From: Chromera velia
Lineage: Eukaryota; Sar; Chromeraceae
Direction: 5' to 3'
DNA length: 33,482 nt
NCBI GenBank assembly: GCA_018398765.1
Contig: JAHBMJ010000685.1
Location: forward strand, 1 to 33,482
Shown: one piece after another, positions 13,484 to 22,186 of the stretch
Layout: the number at the start of each line of letters is the position of its first letter
Position numbering within the stretch: position 1 is the stretch's first letter
Notes under the pieces: model-generated
The model's database searches: none
The model's input: only the letters and a program-made list of their open reading frames with translations
What the model was told of the DNA's origin: nothing
Translations under genes and position numbers: made by a program

Positions 13484-14820
13484 CTAGCGCCGCGTCGGCT
13501 AAAGAAATTAAAAAAAAAAAGATTCCCCAAAATCTTTTACTTTTTTTTTTCTGGTCAAACAACTGTTGCAGTGTTACTCAAGTATTGTTCATATGTACAC
13601 AACTCTTAATTAAAATTAAATTGTAACAGTGTTGTTAAGTGTTGTTCAAGGTAAAAAAGTTATAAAAAAAAAAACTCCTCGCATAGTGACCATGTTTGAT
13701 TTGATTATATTTGATTTGATTTGATTTGATTTGAGCTTCAACCTCAAATATTTGATATTTGAGGTAAGATTTGAGGTTAACCTCTTAGGGTTCCTCATTG
13801 AGTCACTGACTTACTGTCACTCTGATCATTTTTCTCATGACAATAGTTATCAGAACATTTCTGATGCATGTTTCAAAAATTTAAAAAATATATATATAAA
13901 ATTATAACTTATCAGTTCCGTAAAAAAAATATGCCTGTGTGGCAGTGTATATACATTAGTCACTGAGACTCACTCTACTACTAATAGAGATTAAGAATGT
14001 AAAATTGATAGATTTGAAATTACATATGACTTTTTGTTGATACGATAAAGTTAGAGCACGTACCAAAATTGAGGTGACAATCACTCAGTTTTATGGCACT
14101 TCCTTTTCCTCTTCTTCATAATCATTTTCTTCAATGTGAATCGAATCGATCGGTGGTGGGAGCCGCTGAGAGCTTTTTCTCTGGCTTTTTAGCTTTCCAG
14201 GAGTGGGTGCTCCTAGGCTTCTATTCGGTTGCGGAGAGATGACAACAGGGTGAGACGGAAAACCGTGCACACATTTGCTTTTGCTGTTGGTGTTGGAACC
14301 CGGCTCTAAAAACAAATGTCTCCTTCTTCCCGTTCGATCTTGTTGGATTGTGTGACATGTCTTTACGGGGTGTAAAATGTTTGCAGATGCTCAAAAAGGG
14401 GGCTGTAAAAGATGTTGTAGCACCAGAAAAGTCAACACAGCTGTTCGGAAAAACGTTCAGCTGATCGGTTTACCTCTGCATGAAGTAAAAGGGGGTAAAA
14501 CGTCAATTTCAGTGCAGCTCAAAACATTTTTTTTTTGAGAGGAAACCATCAAGATTTAGGTTTTTTCATTTGAATCAGCATGCATGACGGATCGGTACTT
14601 ATAAAAGTTTTTTCGGGACCTTCATATTTGAGGTTGAAAGTCATATTGATCAAATATTTGATCGTATTTTGATAGGTCTTTAAACACTAGGTCCTCCCTG
14701 GCTGGATATTTGATTTGAGCTTAAGCCCTACCTCAAATCAAATCAAATCAAATCAAACATGGTCACTATCCTCGCATCACTTATTTTTTTACTTTTTTTT
14801 TTTCTTGAGCCGACGCCTAG
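13484..14820. mobile_element. miniature inverted-repeat element, family A copy 1, split by a family B insertion
   Basis: The left end CTAGCGCCGCGTCGGCTAAAG (from 13484) and right end ending GAGCCGACGCCTAG (at 14820) are inverted repeats. The flanks carry the same 8 bases, TTCTTAGT, at 13476-13483 and 14821-14828. Without the inserted 13684-14768 element and its duplicated target, it is about 245 bp, matching the other copy at 15048-15289. There is no coding capacity. TIRs plus an 8-bp target duplication suggest a hAT-like non-autonomous element (inference). Confidence 0.82.
13684..14768. mobile_element. inverted-repeat element, family B copy 1, nested in family A
   Basis: Starts TAGTGACCATGTTTGATTTG and ends with the complement (CAAATCAAACATGGTCACTA). 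The subterminal arms are pentamer arrays of GATTT or its complement. An 8-bp duplication, TCCTCGCA, flanks it at 13676-13683 and 14769-14776. The 1085 bp contain no convincing ORF. It lies entirely within the family A copy, so it inserted later. Confidence 0.85.
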
Positions 14821-15047
14821 TTCTTAGTATTGTCTACCCCTCTAAAACTATGAAGGACCATTGAAAGTACTTTTCCATCCCTTAATGAAATAACGGACAA
14901 CGTTATATAGCCTTCAGATCAAAGGACCGAAAAAGTTATATAGAGTGGACATCATAACAGCTGGAAAGTTATGCTCTTTAGGTCATACCTAATATATATA
15001 TTAACAAAGTTGCCAAGCACCAATCAACGGACCGACAAAGTTATGGC

Positions 15048-15289
15048 CTAGCGTCGGCTCAAGAAAAAAAAAAAAGAAAAAAAAAATAAACGATTGGAAG
15101 AGATTTTTTTTTCTCTTTCTTTTTTACTTTTCCACTTTATAAACAACACTTAACAACAGTTGTGCAACATATTTACAATACTTGTACAACACTTAAACAA
15201 CAGTTGTTCGACTGAAAAAGAAAGAAAAAAAAAAGAAAAAAATAAAGAGTTTTGGGTGATTTTTTTTTTTTCCTTTAGCCGACGCCTAG
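15048..15289. mobile_element. miniature inverted-repeat element, family A copy 2 (242 bp)
   Basis: Left end CTAGCGTCGGCTCAAG, right end CTTTAGCCGACGCCTAG. Flanks are GTTATGGC (15040-15047) and GTTACGGC (15290-15297), an 8-bp duplication with one C/T difference. The interior is A/T-rich with ACAACACTTAACAACAG-like inverted segments and poly-A/poly-T near both ends. It has no ORF of note. Confidence 0.85.
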
Positions 15290-15396
15290 GTTACGGCGAT
15301 CAACGGACCAAAATTTTTATAGCTTTAGGGGGGTATAGCTACAGTGAGTGCATGTGGGTCATAACAATTGTTAGAGTATTAAGAGTACTATATATA

Positions 15397-15929
15397 TAAT
15401 AACCAGGTTTGATTTAATAAATTTGAATTTGATTTTATTTGATTTGATTTTATTTGATTTGATTTAAGGTTAAGGCTCTAGATTTGCAAATCTTTGCGAA
15501 TTTGAGGTTGCATGGATTTGAAGTTAAACTTCATAGGTTCCTTAACATACGAGCTCTCCTAGTTTTTACTAGTTTTACCAATAACAACAGTTTAAACAAC
15601 TCACAATTTTAAGTTTTTAGCTGTCTTTGAAGAAATAATTTGATTTAAAATAACTTTGAAGCATTTTTTTTTTAAATAGTGGAACACTTTATTTTGTTAA
15701 GATCGGTTTTTATTTGTTATGTTAAAGTTGCTTTTATAATAAGTAAAATGGAGGGTCTAGGAGGTGGAGCCCCCCAGGGCACAGATTTGAGGTTAAAAGT
15801 CAGATTTGAGATGGATTTGATGTAGATTTGATATAGGAGTATCAGAGCAAGCCTTATCAGACCTGCAGATTTGATTTGAGGTTATACACAACCTCAAATC
15901 AAATCAAATCAAATCAAACCTGGTCACTA
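15397..15929. mobile_element. inverted-repeat element, family B copy 2 (533 bp)
   Basis: Right end AAATCAAACCTGGTCACTA with a (AAATC)n array; left end TAATAACCAGGTTTGATTT, differing from the expected TAGTGACCAGG by two G-to-A changes. Flanks TATATATA (15389-15396) and TACGTATA (15930-15937) agree at 6 of 8, the differences being the TA/CG pair expected from decay of a CG site. The interior is shorter than in copy 1. Confidence 0.72.
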
Positions 15930-15937
15930 TACGTATA

Positions 15938-16458
15938 GTAATAGTAGCTACTAGGGGTAATTTAAAAAAAAAAAAAAGTCTCCAGGCCTGAGTCTAGCCT
16001 GTCCAGGGCAAATTTATTTTTCTTTTTTGCTTTTTGATGATCGATTACCTCCATCAATTATTAAATAAGACATAACAACCATATGCAACACCATGACCTT
16101 GCATACAATATAAAAGCAACTGTCAGTTGTATAAGTTAGACACAGTATAACAGTGCAACAACATTCATTTAATCATTATAACACAGCTAGATCAAAATAA
16201 TAGCACAATTAACAACTGGTTACTGGCACTGGATAAAAAAAAATATAATGATTTCCTAGTAGTCTAGTATCAGGAATTTTAATTCAAATTCCTATACCGA
16301 TTGTCACCTGTAGCTTCCTACCTCATATTCCTGTATAATCCTATATATTCTTTTATATTCCTACCCCATATTCCTGCATATTCCTACCTCAAATTCCTTT
16401 ATATTAATATTAATAAATTCCTGACAACATGCAGGGTAGCTCAAAGTTTTTAATAGAA
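15938..16458. other. AT-rich spacer with TTCCT-type minisatellite
   Basis: No gene. From about 16275 to 16428 a degenerate repeat of the form ATTCCTNNNTCATATTCCT occurs several times. Confidence 0.5.
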
Positions 16459-17059
16459 CTAGGGGCTGGCACTTATATTGGGTTACAAGTTTTAGCACCC
16501 CCCCTACATAAAGGTATATCCCCCTGCGTTGTTGCTCTTACTTCAAAAGTGGTCTGAATCGATTAATCTCATCAAGTTACGTCTGAAAATACTCTAAACA
16601 TCTTCTCTTGATTGAAGTTATATGAAAAATTGATAAAAAACGATGTGTCTCTTTCAGTTTGTTGTCAAACCCCTTGTAACCTTGTAACCTGTAACCTAAA
16701 ATAACCTTCCTCAAAAATGATGTAACCTTCGTCTACATACATTTTAAAGTGTTTTTGAAGTGATTTAGAGTGTTTTTGAAAGTTGACTTTTTGGTTGGTT
16801 ACGGAGGTTAAGACCCCTTATAACCTTGTAACCTGTAACCTTGGGAAGGAACATACATAAAAAGGAGTGTAACCTGATGTAACTATCCAGAGTAATATAG
16901 AGTAAAAGTGATTGATTTTGAAGTAACTCATCATGTCGGATCTCTAGCTTGTCTGCATGAAAAGCTCGTACAAATGTTTTTTGGTTTATTTTTTACATCA
17001 TTTTAGTACTTGTAACCCTATATGAGCCCAAGAGTGCCAGCCCCTAGGCCAGCCCCTAG
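16459..17059. mobile_element. hAT-like inverted-repeat element, family C (601 bp)
   Basis: Left end CTAGGGGCTGGCACT at 16459; right end AGTGCCAGCCCCTAG, with a second partial copy so that the end at 17059 is again CCAGCCCCTAG. A perfect 8-bp duplication, TAATAGAA, flanks it at 16451-16458 and 17060-17067. Further in, GGGTTACAAGT and ACTTGTAACCC extend the inverted repeat. The interior contains repeated GTAACCTT motifs and no ORF. TIR sequence and TSD length fit hAT superfamily non-autonomous elements. Confidence 0.88.
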
Positions 17060-17505
17060 TAATAGAACTTGTTACAACATTAATTTACAATATTATCTAC
17101 TTAGGCTTCGCTCAGGCTTCACTCAGGCTTTGCTCGGGCTGCAGCGGTACAACGCTAGAGAGAGAAGTTCAAACTTAGGAAGCAGTCTGAAAAAGCAATG
17201 ACATTGAATAACACTTGTAAAAACATTGTATTACGGTGTATTACGGTGTATTGCATTGTTTTGTGGCCGAAAACAAACTACATTGTAGTGTTTTAGGACA
17301 TTTTACCAATGTAGTTTGAAAATGACCGTACGCTAGCTCCTATAACATAGTACTAGGGCCTTTATAGCTAAACTTAGCAATTACATATAACTTAAAAACA
17401 AGTCTATCTCACAATAATACACGCAATGATATCCCTGCCAGCCTTTCATGGTCCATCTGGACAAGGGTTTTGTAGCAGGAAAGGACCGATATTTTTTTTT
17501 TTCAG

Positions 17506-17733
17506 ATGATTGCGACAGAGCCGAAGTCTAACTGGCCCTATCCAGTAATTATGGGGTTCCAGGGTTCCATGGTTTTCGCAAGTCGGACCGGATATGGAGA
17601 CGGATTCAAGACTAGATTCAAGATATGCGTAAACTGTGGTAATCCAAATTCTTGTGTATGCAGAAAGTGCAAAGTTGTTAAGTATTGCTGCGAAGAATGT
17701 AGTAACTACATAGAGATGAGCCTCAGGACTTGA
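17506..17733 (+). pseudogene. MYND-type zinc-finger exon or gene fragment
   Basis: A 75-codon frame begins right after a strong acceptor (poly-T then CAG at 17503-17505). Its end reads CVNCGNPNSCVCRKC then KVVKYCCEEC, giving the Cys spacing of a MYND finger: CxxC, CxxC, YCxxxC. The remaining MYND ligands (a His and a Cys after the aromatic segment) are missing in this frame, which stops at 17733. A neighbouring frame just downstream reads NYHWKSSPRVC, which would supply them. A one- or two-base frameshift in an old copy is therefore likely, though an unseen intron could also explain it. MYND fingers bind proline-rich partners. No other exon was found nearby. Confidence 0.55.
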
Positions 17734-18063
17734 ATTACCATTGGAAAAGCTCTCCAAGGGTGTGTGACCAGCTGAAAGAAATGAGAAAGTCTTATTTCCG
17801 GTCTCTGTCTGACTCTGGCTAACTGTGACTTAGTGACTCTGACTCAGTGACTCTGAATCATCAATGATTCATCATTCTTTAATATGAATCTTTATTATTC
17901 TTTGCATGAATTCATTATGACATTATAACTTCTTCTAGGCTTAATAACTGATTGATTTAATTGATAAGTTCTTGCTAGGTCTTTTTCCCTTTATTATGTT
18001 CATCTAATTTTTTTTTTTAAACTACACTACAATGTTCTACAATGTACCGTACTTTTAGCCAAA

Positions 18064-18366
18064 CTATGGTATAAAGTTTTTTGGCAACTCTGCAGCAAGC
18101 GTGTCAGCTGTCTCCACCAACTCAAGTTGCATAGAGCTATCAACGATGCGTTCTCTTACTACAGATCGACTCAGCTTTGCATCAACTCCTGTCGATCCCT
18201 GAGGAGACGGCCTGAGAGCAACTACGAGAGACAGTTTGCCTTGTTGCTTATAGAACAACCAGTTTAGCTTGACAATTGGTATCCATCGTTCGATGGGGAA
18301 GCAAGTCTCACTTCTATATGATATTGTTCTGAAACCTTTTGGCCAGAAGGAAGAGACCGCTTGCAT
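18064..18366 (-). CDS. hypothetical ORF, 100 aa, possible exon or gene remnant
   Basis: Open frame from ATG 18366, extending upstream without stop to a TAG near 18421. It encodes mixed-composition sequence (RWIPIVKLNWLFYKQQGKL, then RSVVRERIVDSSMQLELVE) that is less repetitive than the surroundings. A pyrimidine-rich stretch precedes it on the minus strand, so it could be a last exon with its acceptor there. I recognise no family. It sits in an AT-rich repeat island, so it may be a relic. Confidence 0.3.
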   Translation of the reverse strand: MQAVSSFWPKGFRTISYRSETCFPIERWIPIVKLNWLFYKQQGKLSLVVALRPSPQGSTGVDAKLSRSVVRERIVDSSMQLELVETADTLAAELPKNFIP

Positions 18367-18587
18367 TTGAGGAGCAAGATGAAGAAAGATGGAAAAAAAG
18401 ATGGGAAGCAGTTTTTGCTAGAGTTTTTGGCAGTTCCTCAAACCTGCCCAGGGAACAGACGCCAGTTCTTAAGGGTTCCTCACCGACCTACAGTTGGACA
18501 GCATAAGCAGTTGGCGTACTGCCGCGCACACACGTGCTGAGTGCGAAACACTGGCAACGAGGTCAGACGGATGAGGTTTTCTCCCTT

Positions 18588-18981
18588 CCCTGCAAGGACC
18601 TAGGAATTTAAACAGAAATTTAGAGAAATTTAGAGGAATTTAGACAGGAATTTAGAGGAATTTAGAGGAATTTAGCTAGGAATTTAAAGGAATTTAAAGA
18701 CAGGAATTTAGAGGAATTTAGCAATTTTTGGAGGTCGATTTCTTATGAAGTATGATGAGTTACAATTTGATATTAATGGTGCTTATAGCTCTAATATAGG
18801 TCTATAACCACCGTTCATATCAAGTTCCAATTGATTATAGTTCATGAGAAATTGACCTCCAAAGTTTGGGAATTTAGAGGCCTAAATGCTTTTAGATTCC
18901 TAGCTAAATTCCTCTAAATTCCTCTAAATTCCTGTCTAAATTCCTCTAAATTCCTGTCTAAATTCCTAGGTCTTTACAGGG
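18588..18981. repeat. 394-bp palindrome with (GGAATTTAGA)n minisatellite arms
   Basis: The left arm, CCCTGCAAGGACCTAGGAAT onward, contains repeated GGAATTTAGA units. The right arm is its inverse, (TCTAAATTCC)n ending CCTAGGTCTTTACAGGG. Further in, TTTGGAGGTCGATTTC pairs with AAATTGACCTCCAAA, leaving a loop of roughly 90 bases. No target duplication was found. It may be a fold-back transposon. Confidence 0.8.
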
Positions 18982-20784
18982 TTTTTGGGAAGTGGTTTGC
19001 GGAATGGGGACAAAGCTAAGCCAGGCTATGGTTTTTAGCCGTCTTTTTAGTCGTTTTCGTCATTCTACCACCGTCTACCTTAAAACAGGCAGGCTAGAAG
19101 GAGCTTTAGGGCGAGAATACCGCGAGATATAAAGATGAAAGGGCATAACCTAACCTAGCCTATCAGAATGAAGGTTCTCTGGCTCTTCTTTCTTCTGATT
19201 AAGCTAGATTTCGGTAGAAAGAGGACAAGGCCACGCATTCTGTATGAGGATGTAAGACTATTCTGCTTTGCCGCGGGAATTCAGTGAGTGGCCGTCATGG
19301 GAAAGCCGTTCGTACCTGTGTTATCTTCCTTCGTGGGAGAGGACTGCCCTAGCAGTGTGTCCAGCTGCGTATCGAACCAGCCGAACGTTAGACACTCATT
19401 TATGGGCCGATAGCGATGGTGAATGATGATGATGATTATCAGCCAAAAAACATGACTGTATAGATTATAGATAGTTGTGGTTCATCAGCAAATTCATCGA
19501 TATCAGATCTACGAGCAGATCTAGTCACGATTCTAGTGTTAGATATATGCGATCGATTGCCTAGGCGATTGTTTTACAACATATGTATTTTAAGACTGAT
19601 TTAAGTCTTTTAAATTCTTTTAAGACTCGATCTAAGTCTGACTCTTTTACAGCCCATCGACCCCAGCTAGCCCTATGACACCCTGACCACGTGGTGGCTC
19701 TCATCCCATTTTGGGTACGAAGCAACACGGGACTCCTCACCTTTCCAACCCTCGAGCTGGTTCTCACTAGTCGCTCCATTCTGCCAGGATGCATGCACTT
19801 TCCGAAGACGTGCATTACAGGTACCCTGTCCTTGTGGTGGAGAATGTACAAAGCGGACACAGCAAGAGACAGTAAACAGTCCGACAAGACAGAATAAAGA
19901 CCCTACATGGATGCTGACCCACAAACAGCACGGACACTCAAAGCAGAGTGCACACCCGAAAAACGGAATGACACTATATCTGCCTGCCTGTGTGGATCCG
20001 GTGCGTTTCGAGCCCTTCTCTAATCCGCAATTCTTTTGCACAGTGCCGATGCCTCGATGTGCTTAAGAAAACCGACAGCCAGAGAAAGAGAAGAGAAGAG
20101 ACGATTTTTGGTTTAAAAGGAAACAAAGAACTCATGCAGGTAGAAGAGCAGTTTCCAAAAAAGATTTCCTTGCAGATTCACACAAGCAGCCAAGTTTTGC
20201 CTGCCGGTCTGGAAGAATAATGTGAAGGCGCAGGAGCGCTGACAGAGAGCAGAACGAAGGAGACAAAGGAGAAAGAGAGACACACGACAGGCACTTCTAA
20301 GCGTACACAGAGAATATGACGCTCACGGTAACGAAGAAAGGGCGTTTTGCAGATAGTCGACTTTGTGGAAGCTGCACGTACTCCTTTCTTCGTCATCCCG
20401 TTCCCCCCTTTTTTTGTTTTCTTCCCCTGTTCCAACAAGCTAGCGAGAGAACCACATTTTCGTCCAGCAAGGCACCTCTCTCCCTCAGCGTCGCGAAAAA
20501 CGACGCAGACAGACAGACTGACACAAACTACAGAAATATCGATGTGCAGATCGAACTTTTGAAAAAGACTACAGAAACGAGGGAACGAAAAATTAGAGAC
20601 AAAATATTCACTTTCAGTCAGAAGACTTTCTTTTTGTCATTATTGCACAGGACACAAGTAGAAAGACTGGGTGGGTGCGTGCAACACAGTCCCTTCGTGA
20701 GCGATCCCCTTCTCTTAGGTCCGTTTTCACGCGCTCAACAACGGGTCTCTGTCTTCCGTCTCACGTCCTTCTTTCTCCTTGCTC
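18982..20784. other. intergenic region, no convincing gene
   Basis: Only short, unconvincing open frames on both strands. The right part from about 19.6 kb returns to the base composition of the gene-bearing DNA and probably includes the 3' UTR of the neighbouring minus-strand gene, whose stop is at 20785. Confidence 0.5.
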
Positions 20785-22155
20785 TTAGGCTTTCTTGGGC
20801 ACATCTGCTCCTGACATGAGCCACAAGGACATGACCCCGTGTCTCTTCTTTGAGGCGTCGTAAGTCGCAACTGTGCGGAGTTTGTCGCCCTTCCGGAAGC
20901 GGGGGGGAGGGGGCAGAGGAGGGGGGCCCCAAATGCATGGCTTGATGCCCACAACGTAGTTCTTTTCGTCACCGGCTGCAGAGAATTCATTAAGAGGAAG
21001 AGAGGGAAGAAAAAGTGGACGATAAGTGGGAAGGGAAGAAGGCGGGAGAACTGGAAAGGGAAAAGCTGGGAGAGCGAGCAGCCGAAGTGCGAAAGAAATG
21101 ACAAGAGGGAGAGCAGGGAGACAAAAAAAAAGGTTTGCCAAATTCACCTGCTCTCGAATCAATTCGGAAAACAACCAACCGCTTTCTGCACCCCACCCAA
21201 ATGTCCGATGAGAAGACAGACTGACTGACTGACCGTCTACGCCCTCTCCATATTGGGGTTCAGTCGAGCACAGGAGCTGTCCTGTCTGTTCGTCAATCAG
21301 GTCGAGACGGACACCGCCAGCGTGGATGTGTGCAGAGGCGTACACGAGGTCCACGAGATCGTCCTGAGAGGAAATGTAAGGGGAGTCAATGAATCAAAAA
21401 ATGAATGATCTGCTCGAAAAAGGGTTTCAGTCAGTCAGTCAGTCAGTCACCCAGTCACCCAGTCAGTCAGTCACTCAGTCTGTCAGTCAATAAGGGGAAG
21501 GCTCGAACAGGGGAGGCCCGGAGGGAAACGAACTCCGTCGGCTTTCCCGCTGTTTTTCCTTTCATAGCTTCACAGTCCGTAGAAGTCGACAGACTGGCAG
21601 ACAAATACGCAGCCACCCAATTGCAAGGGCAGATCAAATCCATTCCATCTTTCACTTGCACCACCTTGCACTCCGTTCTCCCTCCAAATAGATGCTCACA
21701 CAACCCCCCCNNCCCCCCCACACACACACGCCAATGCGAATGTTTCAACGTCAGACAGCAGACAAACGGGCATACCGGGTCTGCAGTAACGTTGTAGGGT
21801 CCAAAGCTCTTCCAGGTGTCGACGTACTGGACGGTGGAGAGGACGTGGAGGCACCTCTCGTTGGGGGTCCCCTCGGGGCACTGAGGAACGTCGTACCTGA
21901 ATCATGCAGAAAGAAGAAGAGATCGAGGGATGCAGTCATGCCGTTTTGCGCTTCGTCCATTGCTTCACTCTGTTAGTGATTCAGTCAGTCAGTCACTCAC
22001 ACACTTCCTCACTCATTCACATTCTGTTAGTTATTAAGTCAGTCACTCACGCACTCCCTCACTCATTCACTCTCTGACTCACCAACAGAGCGATTGGCTG
22101 ACTGACTGAATGACCTGACTGACCTGACTGACCGACCGACCGACCGACCGACTGA

Positions 22156-22186
<31 letters not shown>

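Noticed and set aside
19366..19425. Minus-strand GGTTCGATACGC resembling a T-loop
   Set aside because: The flanking bases do not pair into T or acceptor stems and no D arm is present.
19561..20041. Minus-strand frames of 108 and 122 codons
   Set aside because: Overlapping frames with Cys-rich unordered sequence and no splice or domain support; probably 3' flank of the neighbouring gene.
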